A stretch of 64,000 bases of DNA from NCBI RefSeq assembly GCF_900101105.1, contig NZ_FNGA01000001.1, forward strand, positions 744,001-808,000, in the 5' to 3' direction. Every line of letters starts with the position of its first letter. The first letter of the stretch is position 1. The notes beneath the pieces are model-generated. The model saw only the letters and a program-made list of their open reading frames with translations. It was not told the DNA's origin and searched no databases. Below, one piece after another: positions 17,815 through 27,128 of the stretch. Origin of the DNA: Maridesulfovibrio ferrireducens. Lineage in GTDB: Bacteria > Desulfobacterota > Desulfovibrionia > Desulfovibrionales > Desulfovibrionaceae. The position numbers and the translations under genes are program-made.

Positions 17815-18781
17815 TATCAGGTATCCAATCTTCAGAAAAATCTTTTACTGTTTCGGCTAGATGGTCTCTCAGCTTGTTTAATAACCGAGCTTCAATCTGG
17901 CGGACTCTTTCTCTAGTCACTCCGAATTCTTCACCTATTTCTCTAAGTGTGCGCGGAGAGTCAGAGAGCAACCTGTCGTCTAAAATAACTTGTTCTTTTT
18001 CATTTAATTTCGGAGCTACTGTTCTAAGCTGTTCAAGAAGTAAGGTGGAAATCTCCTTATTAGCAAGAGTTTCTTCTATGCCCGGTCCTAAATCCGGTAA
18101 AAAATCCATACGGGTGGCTTCTGAATCCTCTCCGAACTTGAGATTCAGGGAAAGGTCATTCTTCGCCAGCCTTTTATCCATTTCCGTAATCTCTTCTTCG
18201 GTCACATTGAGATTTTCGGAGAGCACTGATGTTGTCGGGTCGAAGCCAAGTGTCTGAAGTCTTTGGCGTTCTTTGTTCAGGTTGTAAAAAAGTTTGCGCT
18301 GGGTCTGGGTGGTTCCGATTTTAACCATGCGCCAGTTATCCATGATATATTTAAGGATGTAAGCTTTTACCCAGAAGGCTGCATAGTAAGAAAATTTGAT
18401 ACCTTTATCAGGGTCAAATTTATTTACCGCCTTCATAAGGCCGACATTTCCTTCCTGAATAAGATCCAGCACATTCTGCATCCAGCGGCGCTGGAAGTCC
18501 ATGGCGATTTTAACCACCAGCCTAAGATGTGAAGATACAAGGCGAAATGCAGCTTCCTGATCTCCGTTTTCCTGCACTCTTTTTGCCAGTCTGAATTCTT
18601 CTTCAGGCTCAAGCAGAGGAAAGCGGCTTATCTCATTAAGATAGAGATGCAGCGGATCTTTGGTGGCTACTTCGCCTTTTGCTCTCGGAGTCGGTAGAAA
18701 ATCGGGTTTGACATCTATGACATCGTCCTCGTCTTCTATAAGTTCCGGAACTATTGGTTCATTTTCTTTTTTTGATTTCAT
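17807..18781 (-). CDS. rpoH: Heat-shock sigma factor, RpoH family
   Basis: A 324-residue sigma-70-family factor. After an acidic N-terminal tail (about 1-40) come region 1.2, region 2 (about 75-150, LIQEGNVGLMKAVNKFDP) with DNA-melting aromatics (FSYYAAFWVK), and the RpoH-box QRKLFYNL at 161-168, which is specific for sigma-32-type factors. Region 3 follows, and a region 4 helix-turn-helix (TLREIGEEFGVTRERVRQIE) lies near the end. It directs RNA polymerase to heat-shock-type promoters. It heads an operon whose other members are an HD hydrolase and envelope lipoproteins. The sequence is longer at the N-terminus than the enterobacterial protein. Confidence 0.88.
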   Translation of the reverse strand: MKSKKENEPIVPELIEDEDDVIDVKPDFLPTPRAKGEVATKDPLHLYLNEISRFPLLEPEEEFRLAKRVQENGDQEAAFRLVSSHLRLVVKIAMDFQRRWMQNVLDLIQEGNVGLMKAVNKFDPDKGIKFSYYAAFWVKAYILKYIMDNWRMVKIGTTQTQRKLFYNLNKERQRLQTLGFDPTTSVLSENLNVTEEEITEMDKRLAKNDLSLNLKFGEDSEATRMDFLPDLGPGIEETLANKEISTLLLEQLRTVAPKLNEKEQVILDDRLLSDSPRTLREIGEEFGVTRERVRQIEARLLNKLRDHLAETVKDFSEDWIPDNE

Positions 18782-18857
18782 TGACCGGGTAATTTTCCTG
18801 TGCGGCTGATATTATTTGAACTTTAGTTTACATTGATGATCATATTTAGAACTTATA

Positions 18858-18886
18858 AGGATATAGTTTTTATTTGTCCTTTTCAA
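18858..18886 (-). promoter_or_regulatory. Candidate sigma-70 promoter for the rpoH operon
   Basis: Read on the minus strand, TTGAAA and TATCCT are separated by exactly 17 bases, leaving a 5-prime leader of about 70 bases before the rpoH start. It lies in the divergent region shared with metH. Confidence 0.5.
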
Positions 18887-18962
18887 TGTTTTTAAGTAGA
18901 AGCTATTCGAAACAATTGTGATCAGATTTTTCGGATTTTATTCATAACTTTTGGAGTACCTT

Positions 18963-21383
18963 ATGCCGGATTTTCGTAAAGCTCTCAGCGACGATCGTGT
19001 TTATTTTTTCGATGGTGGATATGGAACACTTCTGCAGGGAAGAGGTCTTCCCGCTGGAATGTCTCCTGAAATTTTCGGTCTTGAGAGTCCTGAAGTTATA
19101 AAATCTGTGCATAAGGATTATGTTTCTGCCGGGGCGAATGTTCTTACCACTAACACCTTTGGCGGCAGCAGGCCCAAGCTCGGCTCGGGTGCTGATGTAA
19201 TCGGCCTGAATAGAGAAATGGCTCTTATCGCCAAAAGCGTTGCCGGAGATAACGTCTTTGTTGCCGGTAGTGTCGGTCCAACAGGCTATTTTGTCCAGCC
19301 TCTAGGTGAAATGACCTTTAAAGAGATGGTCGAGATTTATAAAGAGCAGATCAAGGGACTGGTTGAAGGTGGAGTTGATCTGATTCTCGGTGAAACTCAT
19401 TTTGACCTTGCCGAAGCGAGAGCTGTTGTTATTGCCGCCCGCGAAGTCTGCGACCTGCCCGTTGCTCTTTCCATGACTTTTGAATCTCCTGCCGCTTGTC
19501 TGACAGGTTCGTCTCCGCTGACGTTTATTGACACCATGCAGAATATGGGTGTTGAACTGATGGGAACCAACTGCAGTGCAGGGCCTGAACAGATATATGA
19601 AGTGCTGGAGTCCATGCAGCCGAGGCTTTCCAGTCCATTGCTGGTTGAAGCAAATGCCGGACTTCCTGAACTGGATGAAAACCGTCAAACCGTTTTCAGA
19701 CTTCAGCCTGAGCCTTTTGCCAAACAGTCCGCTCGTTTTCTAGAAGTTGGTGCTAAATTTATAGGTGGTTGCTGCGGAACAACTCCTGATCATATCAGAG
19801 CGCTCAGAAATGCTGTGGGTGACGCAAAATGGAAGCGGCCTGTTCCTCAGGATAATTGCCAGATGGTTCTTACGTCCCGTGCACAGTCCGTTAAGATCGG
19901 ATTTGATCAGCGCGGCGTAATCATCGGTGAGCGTATTAATCCCACCGGAAAGAAAGTTCTCAGTGCCGAGCTTCAAAAAGGGCAGTTCACCGAGGCTATG
20001 AAGTTTGCTGCAGAGCAGCTTTCAGCCGGAGCACCTGTGCTGGATATTAATGTAGGCGCTCCCATGGTTGATGAAGTTAAAATTTTACCAGCCCTCACCA
20101 AAGAAGTTATGGCGCAGTTTCCTGCTCCTTTAAGTATAGATTCTACTAATCCTGATGCTGTTGAAGCCGCTTTGTGGGCTTATGCAGGTTCTCCGCTTGT
20201 CAATTCTATCAGCGGTGAATCAGGACGTATGGAACGGCTTGGACCGCTTTGTAAGAAGTTCGGAGCTCCTTTTATTTTACTGCCCATAATCGGCAGCAAG
20301 CTTCCTTTCACCTGTGCGGAAAGAATTGAAGTAGTCGCCAAGCTTCTTGAAGAAGCGGATTCTTACGGTATTCCCCGCAGACTTATAATGGTCGATGCTC
20401 TTGCTTTGACTGTTTCGTCCAAGCCGGAAGCCGCAAGGCATTGCATGGACTTTATTCGTCATTGCAAAGAAGAATGGAATCTGCCGACAGTTCTGGGACT
20501 TTCCAACGTATCGTTTGGACTTCCCGCCCGTGAACTCCTCAACTCAAGTTTTCTGACTTTGTGTCAGGGGCAGGGGCTTTGCGCTTTTATTGCCAACCCT
20601 AACTCTTCCAGACTCAGAGAGAGCCTTTATTCCGCAGAAGTCCTGCTCGCCAGAGATCCTCAGGCAGAGCAGTTTATCGAGCAGTACTCCGGCTGGACTC
20701 CTTCCGGGGACGGTGGCCAGGCTACAGGTGGTGGCCAGAATCAGGGGAAACCAAAAGCCGTAGCTGATAATCTTTTTGACGCAGTCGTTTCAGGAGACAG
20801 AGGCGGAATCCTCGCTCTTGTTGAAAGAGACCTTGCAGGCGGACGTGATCCTTTTGAGCTGGTTAATGACGAACTTATTCCTGCGATTATGGAAGTCGGT
20901 GAGAAGTATGAACGCAAGGAATATTTCCTGCCACAGCTTTTACAGTCTGCCGAAACTCTCCAGAAAGCTTTTGAAAAGCTGAAACCTATCATGGAAGAAG
21001 CCGGAGGAACGCAGGAGCAGGACGTAATCGTTATGGCAACGGTTGAAGGGGATATCCACGATATCGGTAAAAATATTGTCTGCCTCATGCTTCGGAATCA
21101 TGGCTTCGATGTGGTTGATCTGGGTAAGGATGTTTCGGCGGAAAAGATTGTTAATGCCGCGCAGGAAAAAGGCGCTAAAATTATCGGCCTTTCCGCGCTT
21201 ATGACAACCACTATGGTCAGGATGGAAGATACCATAAATCTTTTAAAAGAGCGGAACCTTGATATCAAGGTCATGATTGGCGGCGCGGTTATAACCGGCG
21301 GGTTCTGTGATTCTATAGGCGCTGATGGCTGGTCTACCGACGCGGTTGCGGCGGTAAAAGTCGCTAAAGAGTTGTTGCAGTAA
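18963..21383 (+). CDS. metH: Cobalamin-dependent methionine synthase without reactivation domain
   Basis: A protein of about 806 residues. In order: a homocysteine-binding domain (about 1-290, zinc Cys ligands in TNCSAGP and GGCCGTTP), a pterin-binding domain (about 310-580, IIGERINPTGKK and SIDSTNPDAVEA), a Gly/Gln-rich linker, and a cobalamin cap and B12-binding domain (about 600-806, EGDIHDIGKN, with the His that ligates cobalt, and MTTTM). It transfers a methyl group from methyltetrahydrofolate to homocysteine. The chain ends after the B12 domain, so the AdoMet-binding reactivation domain is absent; a separate reactivating protein is presumably used. ATG at 18963 is preferred over an upstream TTG because GGAG lies six bases before it. 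Confidence 0.93.
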   Translation: MPDFRKALSDDRVYFFDGGYGTLLQGRGLPAGMSPEIFGLESPEVIKSVHKDYVSAGANVLTTNTFGGSRPKLGSGADVIGLNREMALIAKSVAGDNVFVAGSVGPTGYFVQPLGEMTFKEMVEIYKEQIKGLVEGGVDLILGETHFDLAEARAVVIAAREVCDLPVALSMTFESPAACLTGSSPLTFIDTMQNMGVELMGTNCSAGPEQIYEVLESMQPRLSSPLLVEANAGLPELDENRQTVFRLQPEPFAKQSARFLEVGAKFIGGCCGTTPDHIRALRNAVGDAKWKRPVPQDNCQMVLTSRAQSVKIGFDQRGVIIGERINPTGKKVLSAELQKGQFTEAMKFAAEQLSAGAPVLDINVGAPMVDEVKILPALTKEVMAQFPAPLSIDSTNPDAVEAALWAYAGSPLVNSISGESGRMERLGPLCKKFGAPFILLPIIGSKLPFTCAERIEVVAKLLEEADSYGIPRRLIMVDALALTVSSKPEAARHCMDFIRHCKEEWNLPTVLGLSNVSFGLPARELLNSSFLTLCQGQGLCAFIANPNSSRLRESLYSAEVLLARDPQAEQFIEQYSGWTPSGDGGQATGGGQNQGKPKAVADNLFDAVVSGDRGGILALVERDLAGGRDPFELVNDELIPAIMEVGEKYERKEYFLPQLLQSAETLQKAFEKLKPIMEEAGGTQEQDVIVMATVEGDIHDIGKNIVCLMLRNHGFDVVDLGKDVSAEKIVNAAQEKGAKIIGLSALMTTTMVRMEDTINLLKERNLDIKVMIGGAVITGGFCDSIGADGWSTDAVAAVKVAKELLQ

Positions 21384-21500
21384 TTAAATTATCCCAATAA
21401 GACCGCCGCAGAGGATTAGGGTCATTTTGAGTTCTATTAAAGAATCTGTTAGTGCAGACTGAAGTTGATCCTGACTAAATGATTTTATACTGGGAGTAGT

Positions 21501-21986
21501 ATGAGATTTACAAATAAGATTTTCGCAATGATGGCGTTGGTTTTGGTGTTGGCGGTTGGTTGCAGCAAAGCTGAAACAACCGGTGAAGTTAAAACTTTGA
21601 ATGCTCAGGCTGTTCAAGATGTTGTCGCGCAGTCAAAAGGGAAAGTCGTGATTCTCAATTTCTGGGCAACATGGTGTCCTCCCTGTCGTGCTGAAATTCC
21701 TGAATTGATCGAACTGCGTAAAAAATTCTCTGATGACGATCTGATGATGATCGGAGTTTCTGTTGATCCTGACGTTGCAGATGTTAAAGAATTTATGAGT
21801 AAAGATGCTCAGTTTAATTACCCTATTTATTTTGCTGACAGCGATGTAGGAAGCTTTTTCAAGCTTGAAAGTATTCCCAGAACTCTTGTTTTTGACACCA
21901 AGGGTAAGAAAGTTTTTGATAAATCCGGTAGTTTTCCCGGTTCAATGTTTGAGGCTTTCATTAACAAGCTGCTTAAGGATCGGTAA
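21501..21986 (+). CDS. TlpA-like thioredoxin lipoprotein
   Basis: A 161-residue envelope-anchored thioredoxin with a lipoprotein signal ending LAVGC (Cys21). The thioredoxin fold carries an active site WCPPC in FWATWCPPCRAEIPEL and the cis-proline loop SIPRTLVFD. TlpA/ResA proteins reduce cysteines of periplasmic proteins, for example during cytochrome c maturation. It precedes the acetyltransferase gene by five bases, so the two are likely cotranscribed. The start ATG follows GGGAGTAGT. Confidence 0.88.
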   Translation: MRFTNKIFAMMALVLVLAVGCSKAETTGEVKTLNAQAVQDVVAQSKGKVVILNFWATWCPPCRAEIPELIELRKKFSDDDLMMIGVSVDPDVADVKEFMSKDAQFNYPIYFADSDVGSFFKLESIPRTLVFDTKGKKVFDKSGSFPGSMFEAFINKLLKDR

Positions 21987-21991
21987 AATCT

Positions 21992-22450
21992 GTGACAATT
22001 ATTAGAAAGGCTCGGATGGAAGATGCCGAAGCCATTCATTCAATCATAAAAGACAGTACTAAGAATGCAATGGTTCTGCCTCGTTCCCGGGCTTCGGTTT
22101 ATAATCATCTTCGTGATTTTTTTGTTTCCGAAACGGATGATGGCAGAGTGGTCGGATGTTGCGCATTGGCCATCAGTTGGGATTGCTTAGCTGAAGTTCG
22201 TTCTATGGTGGTTATTCCTGAGGAACGCGGATCTAATCTGGGTGGCAGAATGGTTGAAGCGTGTATTCAGGAAGCTCGTGATTTGGGAGTTTGTGAAGTT
22301 TTTGTTCTCACAAACATTGAGGCCTTTTTTGCCAAGCAGGGATTCGTTGTGACGGATAAAAACATACTTCCGCAGAAAGTCTGGGCGGATTGTATTAATT
22401 GTCCGCTGTTTCCTGATTGTGATGAAATTCCAATGATAATGAAACTTTAA
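21992..22450 (+). CDS. GNAT N-acetyltransferase, short ArgA-like
   Basis: A 152-residue GNAT-fold protein. The acetyl-CoA loop is VIPEERGSNLGGRMVEA (core R-G-S-N-L-G-G). The distal DCINCPLFPDCDE Cys cluster and IPMIMKL end resemble the stand-alone short N-acetylglutamate synthases of deltaproteobacteria, the first step of arginine synthesis. This is a family-level assignment; another acetyl acceptor cannot be excluded. The start is GTG at 21992, five bases after the TlpA stop. Confidence 0.72.
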   Translation: MTIIRKARMEDAEAIHSIIKDSTKNAMVLPRSRASVYNHLRDFFVSETDDGRVVGCCALAISWDCLAEVRSMVVIPEERGSNLGGRMVEACIQEARDLGVCEVFVLTNIEAFFAKQGFVVTDKNILPQKVWADCINCPLFPDCDEIPMIMKL

Positions 22451-22478
22451 GTATATTAAATTAATAAGGAACTTAGTT

Positions 22479-23003
22479 ATGGGCCATTGCCTTAAAGAAG
22501 TATTCTCTTCCGAAGTTATTGCGGCTAGAATTAAGGAAATCAGTAAAGAAATTTCTGCAACATACGGGGATCAGCCCTTAGTGTGTGTTTGCGTGTTAAA
22601 AGGTGCCTATCTTTTTTTTGCGGATCTTACGCGCAGTCTCGAAGCTGAGCCGGAAATAGATTTTGTTCGCCTTTCAAGCTATGGAAGCGGAACAAGCAGA
22701 ACCGGAAGCATGAATTTTTCAAAAGATCTGGAAGGATCTATTGCCGATAAGCATGTTCTTATAGTAGAAGATATTGTAGATACTGGGCATTCTGTTGAAT
22801 TTTTGAAGCATGTTTTCTCCAAGCGTAATCCGCTTAGCATTAAAACCTGTGCTCTGATTGATAAAGGAGAGCGCAGAGAAATTGATCTTAAAGTCGATTT
22901 TCCCGGTTTTGTTGTTGAGAATGGCTTCCTTGTAGGATACGGAATGGACTACGCTGAAAAATACAGGTATCTAAATGCTGTCTATGAATTAGAGAATGTC
23001 TAA
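22479..23003 (+). CDS. hpt: Hypoxanthine phosphoribosyltransferase
   Basis: A 174-residue purine salvage enzyme converting hypoxanthine or guanine plus PRPP to IMP or GMP. The hallmarks are VCVLKGAYLFFADL, the flexible loop SSYGSGT, the PRPP-binding HVLIVEDIVDTGHS motif and the C-terminal FLVGYGMDYAEKYR. It is complete, with AAGGA upstream of the ATG, and lies in a run of plus-strand genes. Confidence 0.95.
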   Translation: MGHCLKEVFSSEVIAARIKEISKEISATYGDQPLVCVCVLKGAYLFFADLTRSLEAEPEIDFVRLSSYGSGTSRTGSMNFSKDLEGSIADKHVLIVEDIVDTGHSVEFLKHVFSKRNPLSIKTCALIDKGERREIDLKVDFPGFVVENGFLVGYGMDYAEKYRYLNAVYELENV

Positions 23004-23077
23004 TTCTATAGTTTCATGTGTTATTTTTTTATGATTTGAGTTGATTTAAACCTCTTTAAGAGCAGGTAGAGCGGTCC

Positions 23078-24463
23078 ATGATTATTACGTGTTCCAACTG
23101 TGAGACCAAGTTCAATTTACCGGATAGTAAAATTCCAGCAGGCGGAGTTAAAGTTAAATGCTCCAAGTGTGCGAATGTTTTTAAGGTAAGCCCTCCTGCT
23201 CTAGAGCCGGAAGACGAAGTTGCGTCTATGCTCGAAGAAGAGATTGTTAGTGAGCCGAAGCCGCAACCAAAACCTAAACCTAAACCTAAACCTGAGCCAG
23301 AACCTGAGCCAGAACCGGAAGCTCCTGCTGAAGAAGATCTTGATGAAGATTTGTTTGGCGAAGACTCAAGCGAAGAAACTGAAGAGGATCTTGATGAAGA
23401 TCTTTTCGGTGACCTTGGAGCCGATGATGAGGCACCCGCTGTTGCCGGTACTGATGATCTTGAAGATGATCTTTTCGGTTCAGATGATAATGATGCCGAC
23501 GCTGATTTAGGTGCGGATCTTTTTGATGATGATGAGCCTGCGGCAGCTACTGCTGACGACGAAGAGGCTTTTGATATAGACGAGGAACTTTTCGGCAGTG
23601 ATGAAGATGATGAATTTTCAGAAGAAGCCGCTGAAGAAGAAGCTCCCGAACCAGCAGCCGAAGAAGAGTCTTTTGATGAAGATGAACTCTTTGGCGACGA
23701 CGAAGAAACTGAATCTTTTTCCGAAGATGAACTTTTCGGCGATGATGAAGAAGTTGAAGACGAAGAGTCTTACGAAGAGGGAGAATCCTTTGAAGAAGAG
23801 GATGATGAGGAGCACGGGCTTCCCCTTGACGACGGAGAGATAAACGGTTTCGACCTTGATGAAGACTCAACCCGGTCTTCTGCGGGTAAAAACGGCGGTA
23901 AGAAAAAAGGAAAAGGAATGATCATTACTTTGATCATTGTCCTGCTTTTTGCCGGTGGAGCCGGGGCAGCCTGGTATCTTAAACTCTGGGAAAGTGTACC
24001 TTTCGATATTCCTTTTGTCTCTTCTACTGACAACGGAGAGATGGATGCTTCCGAGCCTCCGTCCAAAAGATTCAGTAAGTTCTCTTTTAAAGATTTGCGC
24101 CAATTTTATGTGAATAATGACAAAGCTGGACAGCTTTTTATAATTGAAGGCAAAGTGGTAAATAATTTTAATAAGCCTAAAGAGCTTATTGAAGTGGAAG
24201 CCCAGCTTTTTGATGATAAAGGGCAGGTGCTTGATTCCCAAAGACTTCTTTGTGGAAATACACTTTCATTGTTCCAGCTTGAAGTTCAGTCCCGTGAGGA
24301 AATTGATGCAGGGCTGACTTCGAAGGTCGGAGTTTTATCAAATAATACTCTGCTTAAGCCGGGCATGGATACTCCTTTCATGGTGGTATTCTTCAAGCCT
24401 TCTCCTGCTGTTAAGGAATATGTTATCAATGTGGTGGAAGCCAAAAATCCGCCTAAGAAATAA
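23078..24463 (+). CDS. MJ0042 zinc-finger membrane protein with acidic DEDLFG repeats
   Basis: A 461-residue protein. The N-terminal MJ0042-type zinc finger (CSNC...CSKC, Cys 5, 8, 28 and 31) is followed by a Lys/Pro then Glu/Pro TonB-like spacer (about 60-85). A very acidic low-complexity stretch comes next (about 88-265), holding about seven copies of a DEDLFG-like motif. A basic patch and one membrane helix (about 280-305) lead to a DUF3426-type extracytoplasmic domain (about 325-461). The topology implies a cytosolic zinc finger and acidic tail with a small periplasmic beta domain. Function unknown; the acidic repeats may bind a basic partner. Confidence 0.78.
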   Translation: MIITCSNCETKFNLPDSKIPAGGVKVKCSKCANVFKVSPPALEPEDEVASMLEEEIVSEPKPQPKPKPKPKPEPEPEPEPEAPAEEDLDEDLFGEDSSEETEEDLDEDLFGDLGADDEAPAVAGTDDLEDDLFGSDDNDADADLGADLFDDDEPAAATADDEEAFDIDEELFGSDEDDEFSEEAAEEEAPEPAAEEESFDEDELFGDDEETESFSEDELFGDDEEVEDEESYEEGESFEEEDDEEHGLPLDDGEINGFDLDEDSTRSSAGKNGGKKKGKGMIITLIIVLLFAGGAGAAWYLKLWESVPFDIPFVSSTDNGEMDASEPPSKRFSKFSFKDLRQFYVNNDKAGQLFIIEGKVVNNFNKPKELIEVEAQLFDDKGQVLDSQRLLCGNTLSLFQLEVQSREEIDAGLTSKVGVLSNNTLLKPGMDTPFMVVFFKPSPAVKEYVINVVEAKNPPKK

Positions 24464-24535
24464 ATATTGATTTGAAGCGTAATTCTTTAAATATAAAGGG
24501 CTGCGCAGATTAAATTGAATTGATAGATTTAAATA

Positions 24536-24571
24536 TGAAAAGCCGGACTGCATGTCCGGCTTTTTGTTTAT
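24536..24571 (+). terminator. Rho-independent terminator before radA
   Basis: A 10-base perfect stem (AAAGCCGGAC / GTCCGGCTTT) with a TGCAT loop followed by TTTTGTTT. It separates the zinc-finger gene from radA. Confidence 0.85.
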
Positions 24572-24595
24572 GGTTTTACCACTGCGGAGATATGA

Positions 24596-25918
24596 ATGAA
24601 AACTAAAGATATTTATGTTTGTTCGGGTTGCGGAGCTCAGGCCATTAAATGGCAGGGACAATGCCCTCGTTGCGGTGAGTGGAATACCTTGCAGCAAAAG
24701 GTGGTTGTTCGCAAAAAAGGAGCAGTAAGCCATACTTATGCCGGTGTAAGAACTACTGCTCTGGCTGACATTCCGACTGAACATACAGAGGCCCGTTCAA
24801 CAGGGTTTGCTCCGCTTGATACTGTGTTGGGAAAAGGCTTTGTTCCCGGTGGAGCGGTACTTGTCGGCGGTGAACCCGGTATCGGTAAATCAACTCTGCT
24901 TTTGCAGCTTGCCTGCGCTCAGGCGCAGATGGGAAACCGGGCTGTATACTTTTCCGGTGAAGAATCTCTGGCTCAAATCAGAGGGCGCGCCGAAAGGCTG
25001 GGCTTACTCGATTCAGGAATGCTTGCCATTGCCAGCACTAATTCCGAAGAAGCCCTTGCTATTCTCGAAGCTCCGGAGAAACCCGATCTTCTGATAATCG
25101 ATTCCGTGCAGACACTTAATTCTTCGCGGGCGGAAGGTATTCCGGGATGCGTTAGTCAGGTGCGCGCTGTTTCGTCTGAACTTGTTGAAGCAGCTAAAAA
25201 AACCACTGCGACGCTGGTGTTAGTCGGGCATGTAACCAAAGACGGACAGATTGCCGGACCAAAATTACTTGAGCATATGGTTGATACCGTCCTTTATCTT
25301 GAAGGCGACCGTAAACATATGATGCGTATTATGCGCGTGCTTAAAAATAGATTCGGCCCCAGTGACGAACTGGTTGTCTTTTCCATGCGTGAATCGGGAA
25401 TGGAAATAGTTGAAGATCCTTCAACACTTTTTCTTGGCGACAGGGACGATTCTTTTTCCGGTGCAGCCGTTGTTATGGCAATGGACGGGCACAAGCCTTT
25501 TGCTGTAGAAGTACAGGCATTAGCGAGCCGTTCCGTGCTTTCCATACCGCGTCGAACTGCGCTGGGATTTGACACAAACAGGCTCAACCTGATTCTTGCC
25601 GTGCTTGAAAAAAGGCTAAATTTAAATCTTGGACAGCTTGATATTTACGCAAAAATAGGCGGCGGTCTTGCCATGCGCGATCCCGGTCTTGATCTCGGAG
25701 TCGCAGCCGCAGTGCTTTCTTCTTTCTATGATCGTCCGCTTCCGGCAGGCTCAGTTTTCTGGGGCGAAGTTGATCTAAACGGCCGCATCCGTCCTGCATC
25801 AGGCGGAGAAACCAGACTCAAACAGGCTGACAGGCTTGGATATGGCCCTATTTTTCAGTCTGAATCATGCCGCACTTTGGATGAATTGCAGAATAAGCTT
25901 TTCGGACCTAATGGATAA
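24596..25918 (+). CDS. radA: DNA repair protein RadA
   Basis: A 440-residue RadA/Sms protein. The N-terminal zinc finger (CSGCG...CPRCG, residues 9-27), RecA-like ATPase with Walker A GGEPGIGKST, the RadA-specific LKNRFGP motif and a C-terminal Lon-protease-like domain (IYAKIGGGLAMRDPGLDLGVAAAVLSS) are all present. It takes part in recombinational repair and branch migration in the cytoplasm. Full length; the ATG is preceded by GGAGAT about seven bases upstream. Confidence 0.95.
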   Translation: MKTKDIYVCSGCGAQAIKWQGQCPRCGEWNTLQQKVVVRKKGAVSHTYAGVRTTALADIPTEHTEARSTGFAPLDTVLGKGFVPGGAVLVGGEPGIGKSTLLLQLACAQAQMGNRAVYFSGEESLAQIRGRAERLGLLDSGMLAIASTNSEEALAILEAPEKPDLLIIDSVQTLNSSRAEGIPGCVSQVRAVSSELVEAAKKTTATLVLVGHVTKDGQIAGPKLLEHMVDTVLYLEGDRKHMMRIMRVLKNRFGPSDELVVFSMRESGMEIVEDPSTLFLGDRDDSFSGAAVVMAMDGHKPFAVEVQALASRSVLSIPRRTALGFDTNRLNLILAVLEKRLNLNLGQLDIYAKIGGGLAMRDPGLDLGVAAAVLSSFYDRPLPAGSVFWGEVDLNGRIRPASGGETRLKQADRLGYGPIFQSESCRTLDELQNKLFGPNG

Positions 25919-25986
25919 GAGAATTAAGAATAGGTGATTTCGCCGGAGGCTTAACCCTTCGATTAATTTCAATTGAGAGTATATAA

Positions 25987-27090
25987 ATGAAAAAAGTTTT
26001 TCTGGTAGCCGGAGCGCGGCCTAATTTGATGAAAGTAGCCCCTATTTTCAGGGCATCCCGCAATTTGGAATCCATTGAATGCGACATTGTTTATACTGGT
26101 CAGCATTATGATCGTCAGATGTCTCAGGTCTTTTTTGAGGATCTGGATATTGCTGAGCCTAAGTTTAATATGGGCAAATCTACCGGCACTCATGCTGAGC
26201 AGACCGGCGCGATAATGATCTCTTTTGAGAAGATGTGTATTGAGCATAAGCCTGATCTGGTCGTTGTTGTGGGCGATGTTAATTCCACTCTGGCTTGTTC
26301 TGTCACCGCGCGTAAATTGCATATTCCTGTGGCCCATGTTGAGGCCGGTCTTAGAAGCGGTGATCTGGATATGCCCGAAGAAATCAACCGTATGGTCACG
26401 GATTCGATCAGTAATTTATTTTTTACCACCGAAGAGCACGGGTTCGATAATTTGTTGCGCGAAGGTAAAGACCCTGCTTCGGTTTTTCAGGTCGGCAACG
26501 TCATGATCGACAATTTGTTCTATAATGTGAAGAGACTTGGAGACGACGTTACTTCCGGTTATGAGTCCAGACCGCTCAAAGAAAAGATTGGGAAATATGC
26601 CTTTTTAACGCTGCATCGTCCTTCAAATGTAGACTGTAAAGATGTCTTGAAGGGTATTGTTTCCGCGCTTAATAAAATTTCAGAGAAATTGCCTATTCTG
26701 TTTCCTATCCATCCTCGCACAGCCAAGATGATGGAAGAATTTTCTATTTCTTTTTCAGAAAATGTGCATACTTTTCCGCCTCTTTCGTTTCGTGAATCAC
26801 TCTATCTGTGGAAAGATGCACAGGTTGTCATTACCGACAGCGGCGGTTTGCAGGAAGAAACGACAGCTCTTGGCGTTCCTTGTGTAACCGTTCGTGAGAA
26901 TACAGAGCGTCCTGTCACTGTCGATCGTGGAACAAATGTTATTGCAGGAGTTTCGGAAGCTAAAATTCTGAGTGAAGTAGAAAAGGCTTTTGCTAAAACA
27001 GATGATCCTGCCCCTGAAATACCGGGTTGGGACGGGCACGCTGCTGAGCGTATTTGGGAAATTCTGATTGATTATTTGAATCGAGGTTAA
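25987..27090 (+). CDS. wecB: UDP-N-acetylglucosamine 2-epimerase (non-hydrolysing)
   Basis: A 367-residue WecB/MnaA-type enzyme interconverting UDP-GlcNAc and UDP-ManNAc. The family signatures are AGARPNLMKVAP, TGQHYD, VVVGDVNSTLAC, HVEAGLRSGD, MPEEINR and DSGGLQEE. It would supply ManNAc-type precursors for surface polysaccharide in the cytoplasm. It lies 68 bases after radA and before a hairpin, detached from the glycan genes further right. Confidence 0.93.
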   Translation: MKKVFLVAGARPNLMKVAPIFRASRNLESIECDIVYTGQHYDRQMSQVFFEDLDIAEPKFNMGKSTGTHAEQTGAIMISFEKMCIEHKPDLVVVVGDVNSTLACSVTARKLHIPVAHVEAGLRSGDLDMPEEINRMVTDSISNLFFTTEEHGFDNLLREGKDPASVFQVGNVMIDNLFYNVKRLGDDVTSGYESRPLKEKIGKYAFLTLHRPSNVDCKDVLKGIVSALNKISEKLPILFPIHPRTAKMMEEFSISFSENVHTFPPLSFRESLYLWKDAQVVITDSGGLQEETTALGVPCVTVRENTERPVTVDRGTNVIAGVSEAKILSEVEKAFAKTDDPAPEIPGWDGHAAERIWEILIDYLNRG

Positions 27091-27128
27091 GTAGTAAGAT
27101 CAGTTTTTTTATTACGGGATAGTTCTTA

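Noticed and set aside
18782-18962. Possible cobalamin or SAM riboswitch before metH
   Set aside because: The interval is too short and AT-rich; I see neither a B12-box nor the SAM-I core.
23300-23840. Tandem short repeats that could be taken for a CRISPR array
   Set aside because: Repeats are in-frame coding for DEDLFG-like peptides with variable spacing and no constant spacer length.
23547-23870. Long open frames on both strands across the acidic-repeat gene
   Set aside because: They are caused by GAT/GAA-rich repeats; the translations are low-complexity Arg/Leu or Lys/Leu strings without a start site.
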